DNA of 64,000 nucleotides from Thermoleophilia bacterium (GTDB taxonomy: Bacteria > Actinomycetota > Thermoleophilia > RBG-16-64-13): NCBI GenBank assembly GCA_027493445.1, contig JAOSKU010000001.1, positions 1,701,314-1,765,313 of the forward strand, written 5' to 3'. Each line of letters opens with the position of its first letter. Within the stretch, counting starts at the first letter, position 1. The notes beneath the pieces are model-generated. The model saw only the letters and a list, made by a program, of their open reading frames with translations, had not been told where the DNA came from and ran no database searches. Made by a program: the position numbers and the translations under genes. Positions 26,229-35,251 of this stretch are shown in pieces.

Positions 26229-27890
26229 CTAGTACGTCCGGCCCGCCTCTTCCCAGAAGCGGGGCAGGTCGTGGTCCTGAGCGATAACTTTGTAACAACA
26301 ATAGCTACTTCCCCGCCCTATGCCACCCCCGGAGTGCAGGTTGCTCGAGCAGATGTACACATCCTTGACCGGCGTGCGGTAGTTCGAGAGCTCCGGTGTG
26401 GGCCGGAAGCGGTCGAGCTGGTTCACGGTCATGGCCCCCTCCACCCAGCCGCCTTCGTGCATGTCGATGTTGCGGTTTACGACATCCCAGGGCGTGGTGA
26501 TGTGGGCATCGATCACGTTGTCCCCGGTCATGTTGGGCGCGTACTTCTGCCAATGCTGCAGAAACTCGCCCACCACCTCCTTCTTCATCCGCCGCCACTC
26601 GCTCTCGCTGTGAAAGCGGTAGGGGGCTCCGAACTCCTCCACCAGAATCGTGTGCTTGCCGTCGGGCGCCCGGGTCGGGTCCCAGATGGAGTCGGGCGCG
26701 GCCAGCAGGTAGAAGTCCGAGGGCCAGCCGTGCAGCCAGATCTCCGCTTGGTACTTGTAGGACATGTAGTCCACGTCCTTGGGTCCCATGTAGAGGCGGG
26801 GCTGCGGTCCCACGTCGGGGTTGAAGGCCTTCGCCGTATAGTCGGGCAGCTCGTGCATGGCGATGTTCCCCCAGAAGATCTGGGCCCGGTCGTAGTCGAT
26901 CTTGTGGGTGCGCCGGAAGACCGACTCCGGGAAGTACTCCGGCCCGAGCAGCCGCTGACAGGTCTGGGGCACGCCAAGGTCGCTGACGACGAACTTCCGG
27001 GCCCGCACTTCGGTGCCGCCGGCGAGCACCACGCCGGCCGCCCGGCCATTCTCGACGATGACCCGGTCGACCTCGTGGCTCACGAAGAACTTCCCGCCCA
27101 AGCTGCTAAAGGCCCGCTGCAGGGCGTGCGTGATCGAGTGCGTGCCCCCGTAGACAATGGAGGCCGACTCCCAGCTGAGCACCAGGGCCAAGGTGTGCAC
27201 GAACACGTAGGGCCCCAGAACGTCGCTGGCGAAACTGCCCGTGGAGGTCTCGATAGCCCGCATGAAGAGAATCTGCAGCTCGGGCGAGTCGAAGAGGTCA
27301 CGGGCCAGCTGCCGGCCGGTCATGAAGGCCCACACCGGATCGATACCGTCCACCGGATCTCCCAGCAGGCGTTCGAGGGCGTTCGGCACCCCCCAAGGCG
27401 TGGGGGGCGAATAGCGGTACTCACGGAAGGCCAGGCGCCACTTGCGCTGGTAGCGACCCAGGAGCTCCAGATAGGTCTCGGCGTCGCGCGTGCTGAAACG
27501 GGCGATCTCGTTGTAGGTCCGGCGTACGTTCTCCTCGGAGTAGCTCTCGAGGCCGGTTTCGGGGTCGACCACGAAGGCTGAGTAGCCCACAAAAGCGGTG
27601 CCGTCGGGAAAGACGATGCCCTCGTTCTGGTCGGGGAAGACGTACTTGAGGCCCTTGGAAGGCAGATCGAAGTCCCGGTAGGCCGGATGGGCCCAGAAGC
27701 GGGTGAAGTGGGCACAGGGATTCTGTACGAAGCCCGGACAGGGCAGGTCCTCGCCGCAGGCCCCCCCTCCCAGCTCGTGCTGGCGCTCGAAGACGGCCGT
27801 CTCCAGCCCGGCCTTGGCCAGGTAGGTCGCGATGATGGTCCCGTGGTGGCCTCCCCCGACCACGATGGCGTCGTATGTGGCGTCAGCCAT
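26229..27890 (-). CDS. Phytoene-desaturase-like FAD oxidoreductase (3)
   Basis: 553 residues from ATG 27890 (GAGGGGGAGG upstream). The FAD motif is AIVVGGGHHGTIIATYLAKAG (9-29) and VDRVIVENGRAAGVVLAGG is near 275. The C-terminus carries VKDVYICSSNLHSGGGIG instead of the usual GGAS..PGG form, with an unusual SSYCCYK pair of cysteines. It is tightly packed between the SDR and the 178-residue gene. It is the most divergent of the four copies and may bind another type of substrate or lack one activity. Confidence 0.82.
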   Translation of the reverse strand: MADATYDAIVVGGGHHGTIIATYLAKAGLETAVFERQHELGGGACGEDLPCPGFVQNPCAHFTRFWAHPAYRDFDLPSKGLKYVFPDQNEGIVFPDGTAFVGYSAFVVDPETGLESYSEENVRRTYNEIARFSTRDAETYLELLGRYQRKWRLAFREYRYSPPTPWGVPNALERLLGDPVDGIDPVWAFMTGRQLARDLFDSPELQILFMRAIETSTGSFASDVLGPYVFVHTLALVLSWESASIVYGGTHSITHALQRAFSSLGGKFFVSHEVDRVIVENGRAAGVVLAGGTEVRARKFVVSDLGVPQTCQRLLGPEYFPESVFRRTHKIDYDRAQIFWGNIAMHELPDYTAKAFNPDVGPQPRLYMGPKDVDYMSYKYQAEIWLHGWPSDFYLLAAPDSIWDPTRAPDGKHTILVEEFGAPYRFHSESEWRRMKKEVVGEFLQHWQKYAPNMTGDNVIDAHITTPWDVVNRNIDMHEGGWVEGAMTVNQLDRFRPTPELSNYRTPVKDVYICSSNLHSGGGIGRGSSYCCYKVIAQDHDLPRFWEEAGRTY

Positions 27891-27931
27891 GTCCTCCCCC
27901 TCTGACGATGCGCGTCCTCATGATGCCCGGG

Positions 27932-28468
27932 CTACCCGGCCGTGACGTACTGCCGCGCCGCTTCCTCCCGCTGCCGGCGCCGTTCGGCCCGGCGGCGCTC
28001 CCGCTCCTCGCGGTCGGAATCGCCCTCGTCCGCCGGCGCCCGGGCCGGCCGAGGCCGGGACAGATTCGGGGCTGTCGGTTCCAGGATCCCCGAATTCCCC
28101 GCGGAGACCGGCGTCATGGCTGGGGTGGGCTCCTCGACAGATGCGGGCCGCGGGCTCGCGATCTCGGCGGCCCGCGTCACCCGCTCCTTGCGGCTCCGGC
28201 GGCCGCCCTCCTTCACCATGACGAAACCACGGGCCTCTCCCCCCCGCGCCAGGAGCTTCACCAGGTGCCAGATCATCCCCGGCCGCAGCACCTGAGCGGC
28301 GAACCGCCGCAGGTCGCTGCCCCCCAGGTCGCACTCGATGTGCCAATGCACCGGCTCTGTGCTGGTGATGATGAGCACCGCGCTCGGCTCCCCCCCCTCC
28401 TTGGCGGTAAAGCCATCGAAGTGGGCGGTCAGCTGTGTCTTGCCCAGACCTGTCGACTTGACTTTCAT
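27932..28468 (-). CDS. Uncharacterised protein with highly charged tail
   Basis: 178 residues from ATG 28468, which overlaps the preceding stop (ATGA). The first 95 residues have strand-like segments (TQLTAHFDGF, AVLIITSTEPVHWHIEC, DLRRFAAQVLRPGMIWHLVKLL). The middle is Pro/Ala-rich, and the last 40 residues are mainly Arg and Glu (EERERRRAERRRQREE), probably a helix or coiled coil. I know no matching family. Its position inside the flavoprotein operon argues for a dedicated subunit or scaffold. Confidence 0.6.
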   Translation of the reverse strand: MKVKSTGLGKTQLTAHFDGFTAKEGGEPSAVLIITSTEPVHWHIECDLGGSDLRRFAAQVLRPGMIWHLVKLLARGGEARGFVMVKEGGRRSRKERVTRAAEIASPRPASVEEPTPAMTPVSAGNSGILEPTAPNLSRPRPARAPADEGDSDREERERRRAERRRQREEAARQYVTAG

Positions 28469-30084
28469 AGCATCCCCTTCGCCCGGGCGGCGGCCATGTG
28501 CTCCGGCTCGCTCCACCACTTCTCGACCGCCAGGTCGTCGGCCAGTTGGTTGGCCGCGCAGTAGCCTGGACCGAAAGTCACCATGCCTCCTGGAAAGACG
28601 CTCGCCCCGCACAGGTAGAGGCCCTCGATGGGCGCCTGGTTGTGCGAGCACTCCTCGTTGGGCCGCAGGTAGCCCATCTGCAGGGGCTTGTAGGCGCCGT
28701 GCTTGATGGAGCCCTTGACCATGTTGGCGAACTTGTTGGCCACATCCTTGGGTGTGGAGAGGTAGCGCCAGACGATCTTCTCTTCGGTCAGGTTGGGCGC
28801 GTAGGTGCGCAGGGTAGCGCAGAGCTCGTCGGCGTGCTGGTCGCGGATACGGTACCAGGCGTCGGAGCCGCCCTCGTAGAGGTCGTAGGGAGCGTGCTCG
28901 CTGAGCAGGCCGCTGGCCTTGCCGGCCGGGGCCTGGTAGGGATCGTGCACCGAGGGGAAGCAGGCGTTGAAGCCCGCCTCGGGCAGGAGCTCGCCGTCGT
29001 AGACGGCGTCCCAGTGATCGATCATGTCCTCGTGGGTATCGTAGCCGAGCACATGGACGAAGGCCGCGTTCACGTCGGGGTTCCAGCGGGCGGCCACGAA
29101 GTCGGGCGGCTCGGCCAAGGCCAGGTGCACGCCGTTCAGGCTCCAGGTATCCCACTGCCAGTCCCTGACCCGGGTGACGAAGTCGGGCTCCAGGTGCTCC
29201 TCGCCCACGTAGTCGAGAAAGGTCTGGTGCGGGTCCAGGCTGGAGGCCACGAACTTCTCGGCCCGGTGGACGGCGCCGTCCTCCATCTCCACGCCGGCGG
29301 CCCGGCCGCCGTCCACGATGATGCGCTTGACGAGCTGGCTGCCCAAGATCATGCCGCCGTGGGCGTAGATGTCCTTGCTCAGGCGGTTCGAGAGCTGGTG
29401 GCTCCCGCCCTTCAGGAGACGGTAGTTGGCCGCCCGCTCCAGCATCAGCGGTACCAGGTAACCCAGGCCCTCCAGGTCGTGGTCGAGCCCCCAGAAGCAG
29501 GCGGCATAGAGCATGAGGCCCTTGATGTGCTCGTTCTCGAACCAGCTCTCCACGATCTGCAGTGGCGTCTGCTCGGTGAGCTCGTTGATGGCCCGCCCCA
29601 CCTGGGTCTTCTGCAGGTTGGCCAGCTGCTGCAGCGGGGGATGGGGCTTCTCGTAAGTAGCCGGCCCCAGGAAGTCGCGCATAAGGGTGCCGAAGTGAGC
29701 GTGCATCTCCTTGTACGCCTGGGCGTCGGCCTGGCTGAAGTGAGCGAAATTCGCGGCGGTCTTCTCCGGGTCGGAGTAGAGACACACCGCCCGACCGTCG
29801 GAGAGGGGCATGCTCATCACCGGTTCGGGGCGCACGAACTCGAGGCCGTAGGTGGTGAGCAGCTCCAGGTCCTGGAACACGGGCGCGTAGTCCAGCATCA
29901 TGTGATAGACGGCGTGGGTATTGTGGACCCAGCCCGGTATGGTCACCTTCTCGGTGGCCAGCCCGCCACCGATCTCCATGCGCCGCTCCAGCACCAGCAC
30001 CTTCAGGCCGGCCCTCGCCATGTAGGCGGCCAGGGTGAGACCGTTGGGCCCCCCACCCAGGATGATCCCGTCATAGGTCGCCAT
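28465..30084 (-). CDS. Phytoene-desaturase-like FAD oxidoreductase (4)
   Basis: 539 residues from ATG 30084 behind GGGGGG. The FAD motif GIILGGGPNGLTLAAYMARAG lies at 5-25, and LKGGSHQLSNRLSK near 225 and GLYLCGASVFPGGMVTFGPGY near 490 follow the pattern of copy 1 closely (both have GSIKHGAY..LQMG). It is the first gene of the minus-strand cluster and is divergent from the LysR gene, so it is probably the promoter-proximal target of that regulator. Confidence 0.83.
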   Translation of the reverse strand: MATYDGIILGGGPNGLTLAAYMARAGLKVLVLERRMEIGGGLATEKVTIPGWVHNTHAVYHMMLDYAPVFQDLELLTTYGLEFVRPEPVMSMPLSDGRAVCLYSDPEKTAANFAHFSQADAQAYKEMHAHFGTLMRDFLGPATYEKPHPPLQQLANLQKTQVGRAINELTEQTPLQIVESWFENEHIKGLMLYAACFWGLDHDLEGLGYLVPLMLERAANYRLLKGGSHQLSNRLSKDIYAHGGMILGSQLVKRIIVDGGRAAGVEMEDGAVHRAEKFVASSLDPHQTFLDYVGEEHLEPDFVTRVRDWQWDTWSLNGVHLALAEPPDFVAARWNPDVNAAFVHVLGYDTHEDMIDHWDAVYDGELLPEAGFNACFPSVHDPYQAPAGKASGLLSEHAPYDLYEGGSDAWYRIRDQHADELCATLRTYAPNLTEEKIVWRYLSTPKDVANKFANMVKGSIKHGAYKPLQMGYLRPNEECSHNQAPIEGLYLCGASVFPGGMVTFGPGYCAANQLADDLAVEKWWSEPEHMAAARAKGML

Positions 30085-30206
30085 CGCACCCCCCGTGCAC
30101 GACTGCTGCTGCCGGACGCTTCGGTGCCCGCGCCGGCGGCCTTCGCACGCCGGGCCCCACCGGGCACGTTCTCATCGTACGCGCGCGACCGGAGCAAACA
30201 AGGTAG

Positions 30207-30237
30207 TTGTACTGATGGAGGAATAAGGTATGCTTAT
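30207..30237 (+). promoter_or_regulatory. Promoter of the LysR gene with LysR-type box
   Basis: TTGTAC (30207-30212) and TATGCT (30229-30234) lie 16 bases apart. Overlapping the -10 is ATAAG-N5-CTTAT (30223-30237), a palindrome of the T-N11-A type that LysR proteins bind. A LysR protein here could repress its own gene and activate the divergent flavoprotein operon. Confidence 0.5.
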
Positions 30238-30355
30238 CGCCGTCGACCGGCGAGGCCGCGCTCCGCCTTCGCCTGCGGACCGGCTGTCAGGGGGCTCGCC
30301 GGCCGACATCCGCAACCGCCCGCGCTCCCCCGGCGCGGTCCGGTCGGGGGATACC

Positions 30356-31270
30356 GTGCTCCTGAACCTGAACCAGCTGCGCGTCTTCTACACAGCAGCC
30401 CGCGAGGGCAGCTACAGCCGCGCGGCCCAGGCGCTCTTCATCACCCAGCCCGCCGTGAGCCAGAACATCAAGGCCCTTGAAACCTACTACGGCGTGGGGC
30501 TCTTCCAGAAGTCGGGGCGCTCCATGGAGCTGACTCAGGCCGGACGCATCCTCTACGAGTACGCCAAGCGCATCTTCGAGGTGGCCGAGGAGGCCGAGCA
30601 GGCCATTCGCGAGCTGGGCAGCCTCGACCGGGGTGAGGTGCGAGTGGGCACCACCAAGATCTACGCCCGCTATCTCATGCCCTCGATCATCAATGCCTTC
30701 CGGATGCGCTACCCGGCCGTGGCGGTGGTCCTGGACGAGGGGAGCTCCGAACAGCTGGTACGCAGCGTCGAGAACTTGAGCAACCACCTGGCTGTGGTGG
30801 GCCGCATCCCTTATCCTTCCCGCCTGCGGACCCAGCACTACCGCCAGGTGGAGCTCACCCTCATCGCCGGGGCGAACCATCGCCTGACCGCGCGCCGGCC
30901 GGTGAGCTGGCGCGATCTGGAGGGCCGGCCTCTGATCCTGCGCGAGGCGGGCTCGGGGAGCCGGCGGGCGGCGACCGAGCGCCTGGCCCAGGAGGGGGTG
31001 AAGCCTCAGGTGGTCATGGAGTCGGGATCGGTGGACTTCATCAAGCGCTTCGTGGCCGAAGGGCGGGCCCTGGCCTTCCTGTGGGAGCCCGACATCCGTG
31101 AGGAGCTGGCCGCCGGGCGCCTGGTGGCCATCCCTCTGGTCGAGGGAGCCTTGACCCTGGAAACCGACGTGGTTCTCCTGGCCGACGCCTACAAATCGCC
31201 GGCGGTGAGGGCCTTCCTGCGCGTGCTCGAGGAGTCGATCACGGCGGAGTGGAGCCTGCTGCCTCGCTGA
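30356..31270 (+). CDS. LysR-family transcriptional regulator
   Basis: 304 residues from GTG 30356 behind GGGGG. The winged HTH is at 3-62 (LNLNQLRVFYTAAREGSYSRAAQAL then ITQPAVSQNIKALE), followed by the two-lobe effector domain (VRVGTTKIYARYLMP near 95; AGANHRLTARRPVSW near 180). It is divergent from the cluster that starts with flavoprotein 4 and is the natural candidate to switch that cluster on when its substrate is present. Confidence 0.92.
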   Translation: MLLNLNQLRVFYTAAREGSYSRAAQALFITQPAVSQNIKALETYYGVGLFQKSGRSMELTQAGRILYEYAKRIFEVAEEAEQAIRELGSLDRGEVRVGTTKIYARYLMPSIINAFRMRYPAVAVVLDEGSSEQLVRSVENLSNHLAVVGRIPYPSRLRTQHYRQVELTLIAGANHRLTARRPVSWRDLEGRPLILREAGSGSRRAATERLAQEGVKPQVVMESGSVDFIKRFVAEGRALAFLWEPDIREELAAGRLVAIPLVEGALTLETDVVLLADAYKSPAVRAFLRVLEESITAEWSLLPR

Positions 31271-31355
31271 GAAAGAGGCCACGACAGCTCACGTGGACGC
31301 CCACCCGCGCCGCTCCCGAAGCGCCGGTGTTCAGCGGGACCACACGGTCGGCCCT

Positions 31356-31802
31356 CTACTCCGGCTTCACCACCAGTACAGGGCAGTGGGCCTCGTGCAA
31401 GACCCCGGTGCTCACCGACCCCAAGACGAGGCTGCCGAAGCCACCGTGACCCCGGCTGCCCACCACGATCAAGCTGCACTCGCCGCCTTCGTGAGCCATC
31501 GAGGCGATCGCTCCGGCCGGCGACCAAGCGTGGACGACCTTGGTGCCGACCCTGGCTCCCTGGCCGCTCAGCCGGCCCCGCAAACGCTCGGCGACGACAT
31601 CGAGCATGGCCTGGGCTTCGTCAAGCTCTCCGGCCGGACGGGGCACGTGGCCGATGCCCCGCGAGAAGTCCATGGGCCGGACGACCGTCATGACCGTAAC
31701 CTCGGCCGCTCCCGCGAGGTTGGCGAAATCGACCGCCATGACCTCAGCCGGTTGAGCCGACTCCGAACCGTCGGTTGCAAGGAGGATCTTGCGTGGCAGC
31801 AT
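31356..31802 (-). CDS. Universal stress protein (UspA family)
   Basis: 148 residues from ATG 31802 behind GAAGGGAG. KILLATDGSESA at the start and the ATP-binding loop VVGSRGHGGFGSLVLGSVS (about 117-135) followed by CPVLVVK are diagnostic of the ATP-binding type. It is a soluble stress-response protein. It is convergent with the LysR gene and stands alone. Confidence 0.93.
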   Translation of the reverse strand: MLPRKILLATDGSESAQPAEVMAVDFANLAGAAEVTVMTVVRPMDFSRGIGHVPRPAGELDEAQAMLDVVAERLRGRLSGQGARVGTKVVHAWSPAGAIASMAHEGGECSLIVVGSRGHGGFGSLVLGSVSTGVLHEAHCPVLVVKPE

Positions 31803-31943
31803 CGCGGTCTCCCTTCCGGTGGCTCCATAACCAGTACTCCCTCCCTTTTCCCCCGGGAGTCTAGAGGCCAACCACCGACTGGTGCGGCCGTGCGTGAAGC
31901 TCGATGTCCCGCCGGTTGGACGCTGCCTGCGTACCGCTCGGAA

Positions 31944-32405
31944 TCACTCCCCCATGACCTTGATGACCAGCCGTTTGGCTCGCCGCCCGTCGAACTCGCA
32001 GTAGAAGACGGCCTGCCAAGGCCCCAGGTCGAGACGGCCGTTCGTCACGGGCACGATCACTTGATGATGCACGAGCATGTTCTTCAGGTGAGCGTCGCCG
32101 TTGTCTTCGCCGCCCCGGTGGTGCCGGTAGTCGCCGTCCGAGGGCAACAACGCCTGGGCCACCTCGTTGCTGGGCGCCTTCCAGCTTGGAGGAGCAAGCT
32201 TGTCGAGCAACTCCAGGGCATCGGCCTGGATGCCGGGCTCGTCGTCGTTGACCCAGACGCCGGCGGTGATGTGCATAGCCGACACCAGGACCATGCCCTC
32301 CTGGATGCCGGCTTCATCCACGGCCCGCTGCACGTCCTCGGTGATGCGTACGAACTCCCGGCGCCGCTCGGTGTGGAAGGTCCTGTATGCGGTGTGGGTC
32401 TTCAT
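31944..32405 (-). CDS. YjbQ/UPF0047 family protein
   Basis: 153 residues from ATG 32405. [20 protein letters not shown] (about 37-56), [15 protein letters not shown] near 95 and [18 protein letters not shown] near 122 are the conserved segments of this family, including the metal-type His residues. Some members act as thiamine-phosphate synthase in the test tube; the physiological role is unclear. It overlaps the PadR gene by ATGA, so the regulator controls it. Confidence 0.9.
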   Translation of the reverse strand: MKTHTAYRTFHTERRREFVRITEDVQRAVDEAGIQEGMVLVSAMHITAGVWVNDDEPGIQADALELLDKLAPPSWKAPSNEVAQALLPSDGDYRHHRGGEDNGDAHLKNMLVHHQVIVPVTNGRLDLGPWQAVFYCEFDGRRAKRLVIKVMGE

Positions 32406-32935
32406 GGCCTGGCGTCCTCGTCTCCCGGAGCCTCGTCCGCCAGAGCCTGCAGCCGGTCCCGGGTCTCCTCCAAGATGGCCCGCATGGCCTCCACCTTGGC
32501 CGGATCGTCGGCGGTGCGCCACACGGCCTGGCCGATGTCGCGGAACACCTTCCGCAGGTCCCGCAGCCCGGCCGAGCCGGGCCCGTGACCATGGCCGCGA
32601 CCATGCCAGCCATGCATCCGTTCCCGATGTCGGACCACCCGGTCGCGGTGCTCCTCCAGGTAGGCCAAGCCTTCGCGCGTGACCTCGTACACCTTCTTGC
32701 CGTCCTCCTCCTTGCAGACCACGTACCCCTGGTCCTGCAGCAGCTGCAGGGTGGGGTAGACGGCACCCGGGCTGGGAGTGTAGAAACCGCTCGTGCGCTC
32801 CTCGATCTCGCGGATGATGTCGTAGCCGTGTCGGGGCCGGTCGCGCAACAGGTCGAGGACCAGGAACTTGAGGGCTCCCCGCTCGAAGTGTCCGCCGCGC
32901 CGGCCGTGGGGCCCCATCCAGGGTCCTGGGAACAT
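32402..32935 (-). CDS. PadR-family transcriptional regulator
   Basis: 177 residues from ATG 32935 behind AAGGAG. The winged HTH is at about 18-90 ([25 protein letters not shown], then [19 protein letters not shown]). A His-rich stretch ([11 protein letters not shown] near 110) follows and could bind metal, and the C-terminal helix (about 140-170) would serve dimerisation. It probably represses its own promoter and the YjbQ gene with which it overlaps. Confidence 0.9.
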   Translation of the reverse strand: MFPGPWMGPHGRRGGHFERGALKFLVLDLLRDRPRHGYDIIREIEERTSGFYTPSPGAVYPTLQLLQDQGYVVCKEEDGKKVYEVTREGLAYLEEHRDRVVRHRERMHGWHGRGHGHGPGSAGLRDLRKVFRDIGQAVWRTADDPAKVEAMRAILEETRDRLQALADEAPGDEDARP

Positions 32936-32984
32936 GATGATCACTCCTTGCTTCGCCGCGCCCGCGATAGGACGCGTTGTTACG

Positions 32985-33030
32985 CGATATATCGACACGG
33001 GGATCATACCAGAGATGAGCGGAGTGTCAA
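32985..33030 (-). promoter_or_regulatory. PadR promoter and operator
   Basis: On the minus strand TTGACA (33030-33025) and TATGAT (33008-33003) are spaced by 16 bases, close to consensus. Ten bases on lies the palindrome CGATATATCG (32985-32994), well placed as the PadR operator. Confidence 0.6.
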
Positions 33031-33128
33031 GAATCGACCGTGCCACCATGTTGGTCGCCGAGCTCACGCCGGCCGTGACAGGAAGGCGCTGTTCGAGGTT
33101 CCACCGGCGGGGGCTCTCTTCGATGATG

Positions 33129-33145
33129 CCCCGCAGCCCGCGGGG
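33129..33145 (-). terminator. Weak hairpin after the ETF:quinone oxidoreductase gene
   Basis: CCCCGC (33129-33134) pairs with GCGGGG (33140-33145) over a five-base loop, 28 bases past the stop. Without a T-run it is only a possible terminator. Confidence 0.25.
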
Positions 33146-33172
33146 TCACCTGTAGCGCCGCGACTCGCCTCC

Positions 33173-35251
33173 CTACCAGTCCGCCGGGTTCCTTGTGCAG
33201 TTCCCCGGCCCATCGGTGGTGAGGCCCTCGGCCAGGATCTCGGCCACGTCGCGCACGGCCAAGCGCTCGCCCTCACGGCTGCCGGCCGCGTCGTTCAGCA
33301 TGGGCAAGCAGAACGGACAGGCGGTGGCCACGGTGGTCGCTCCGGTGGCGGCCAGTTCCTCCAGACGGATCGCGCTGATGCGCTGCTCCTCGGGCTCCAC
33401 CGTGTACCACATGTTGGCGCCGCCTCCCCCGCAGCAGAACGTGCGCCGGCCCGACCGAGCCGGGAGCACGGGCGGGGTTTGCCCCAGGGAGGCGAGGACC
33501 TCGAGGGCGGCCGCGGGGCGGCCCGCCCGAGCCAGGTTGCAGGGTTCGTGATAGGCGACCGCGGAGAGATCCAGGACGCCGGCCTGCACCGGTAGCCGCC
33601 GCCGGCGCACGAGCTCCGCCAGGAGCTCGGTGTGGTGCAGCACGGGGATGTCGAAGCCGAGGGACCCGTACTCCTGAGCCAGGATATGCATGCAGTGGGG
33701 GCAATGGGTCACGACCCGACTCGCCCCCGCCTCGCGGATGAGCTCCATGTTGACTGCGGCCATCAGCTGGAAGCGCCCTTCCTCTCCCAGGCGCTTGGCG
33801 GGCTCTCCACAGCAGGGCTCCGCCGGGCCCAGGGTTGCGAAAGAGACCCGGGCGGCGCGCAGGAGCCTCATCGTCGCCAGAGCCACGTCGGCCACCCGGC
33901 TGTCGTAGCCGGCGCTGCAACCCATCCAGTAGAGCCATTCCGCCGGCTCCTCTGTCTCGCCGACCAGGATCTCACCGGCGTAGGGCACCTGGGCCAGCCA
34001 GGAAGCCCGCTCGTGCGAGGGCAGCTTGTAAGGATTCAGATTGCGGTCGAGGGCTTCGAGCACGCTCAGCTTCTGCTCGTCCAGACGGTTCTGATCGACC
34101 AGGGCGCGGCGGAAGTCGAGCACATAGTCAACGTGCCGGATGCGGGCCGGGCAGGCTTCCTCGCAGGCGTAGCAGTTCGTGCACGACCATGACGCCGCTT
34201 CGAAGTACGCCGCCTCGCGCACCGGGCCACCCCAACGCACACTCTCCTGCACGTCCAGTATGAGGTCTCGGGGGGAGAGGAGCCGGCCCGCGGCTGCCGC
34301 GGGACACTCGGCGTGGCAGCGACCGCAGGCCACACAGGCGTCGGCCCCCAGACGGGCGGCCGGCGCCAGGTCGCCGGTAGCGGCCACCCCCGAGATCAGC
34401 TCGACCTCCTCCTCCGACTCCAGCACCTCAGCCAGGTTGAAGGGAGTGGTCAGCTTGGCCCGGGGTCGCCTGAGATCCTGAGCGAAGACGTTCCCGGGAA
34501 CGGTCAGGATATGGGACAGCCCGGTGAGACCCAGCGCGGCTATGAGCGCGAAAGCCGCGGCGGCGTGCGACCACCAGAGGAGGCGGTAGGCCAGCACGGC
34601 CCCGCCCGCCTCCCCGGCGGCCCCGCCCCACAACCCAGAGATGGCGTACCCCACGAAGGAGGCCGCCGCCCAGTCGTTGGGGTGCACGGCGATCCGGTAC
34701 CCTTCCAAGAGGAAGCCGGTGACGCCGGCGTACAGCAGACCGGCGAGGATGAGGACCGTCCCGGGCCGCCACGGTAAGAAGGAGGGCCGCAACACCAGAC
34801 GCCGGTACAGGGCTATGAGCACGCCGGCAACCAGCCCGATGCCGGCCAAGTCGAGCAGAGCCTCCCAAACGACGTAGAACCAACCAGACATCAGCTGCCC
34901 CACATCCAGATGGCGCACCACGTCCTCGTCGAGGAAGACCAAGGTGGTGCCTATTGTCAGCAGGACCATCCCGTAGAAGATGGGTAGGTGGAAAACCGCG
35001 GGCAGGCGCCGTTCGAGGACCTTACGCTGCAGCAAGGCATCGGCCAGGGCCGCCCGCAGGCGGCGCCTTGGTGAGCCGGGCACAGCCCGCAAGTGGTCGC
35101 GTAGAGACTCCGCGCGCCGCCGGTAGGTGGAGTAACGGCGGACGAGGGCCCAGGCCAAGGCGGCCAGTATCAGCGCGAAGAGTGGATAGAGCAGCCAGAG
35201 AGTCCATCCCGGCATGAAGGGGAGGTACTCGCGTGCGTACCCGCTACCCAC
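33173..35251 (-). CDS. ETF:(mena)quinone oxidoreductase, membrane Fe-S protein (EtfD-like)
   Basis: 692 residues from GTG 35251. Membrane helices lie in about 15-36, 88-110, 125-150, 165-185 and 225-250 (NarI-like cytochrome b part). A double [4Fe-4S] domain follows (Cys306-316 and Cys357-367: CVACGRCHAECP and CTNCYACEEACP) and two CCG domains (EPCCGEPAKRLG and FCCGGGG). This is the layout of the HdrDE-like protein that passes electrons from EtfAB to menaquinone. It overlaps etfA by eight bases, so the electron path EtfAB to membrane is clear. Confidence 0.88.
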   Translation of the reverse strand: MGSGYAREYLPFMPGWTLWLLYPLFALILAALAWALVRRYSTYRRRAESLRDHLRAVPGSPRRRLRAALADALLQRKVLERRLPAVFHLPIFYGMVLLTIGTTLVFLDEDVVRHLDVGQLMSGWFYVVWEALLDLAGIGLVAGVLIALYRRLVLRPSFLPWRPGTVLILAGLLYAGVTGFLLEGYRIAVHPNDWAAASFVGYAISGLWGGAAGEAGGAVLAYRLLWWSHAAAAFALIAALGLTGLSHILTVPGNVFAQDLRRPRAKLTTPFNLAEVLESEEEVELISGVAATGDLAPAARLGADACVACGRCHAECPAAAAGRLLSPRDLILDVQESVRWGGPVREAAYFEAASWSCTNCYACEEACPARIRHVDYVLDFRRALVDQNRLDEQKLSVLEALDRNLNPYKLPSHERASWLAQVPYAGEILVGETEEPAEWLYWMGCSAGYDSRVADVALATMRLLRAARVSFATLGPAEPCCGEPAKRLGEEGRFQLMAAVNMELIREAGASRVVTHCPHCMHILAQEYGSLGFDIPVLHHTELLAELVRRRRLPVQAGVLDLSAVAYHEPCNLARAGRPAAALEVLASLGQTPPVLPARSGRRTFCCGGGGANMWYTVEPEEQRISAIRLEELAATGATTVATACPFCLPMLNDAAGSREGERLAVRDVAEILAEGLTTDGPGNCTRNPADW

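Noticed and set aside
15632..30084. Carotenoid biosynthesis cluster
   Set aside because: The flavoproteins look like CrtI, but phytoene synthase, GGPP synthase and cyclases are missing and the partners are AOR, SDR and phosphotransferase genes.
28498..30480. 660-codon plus-strand frame running into the LysR leader
   Set aside because: It is antisense to flavoprotein 4 and crosses the regulator's promoter; no domain is recognised.
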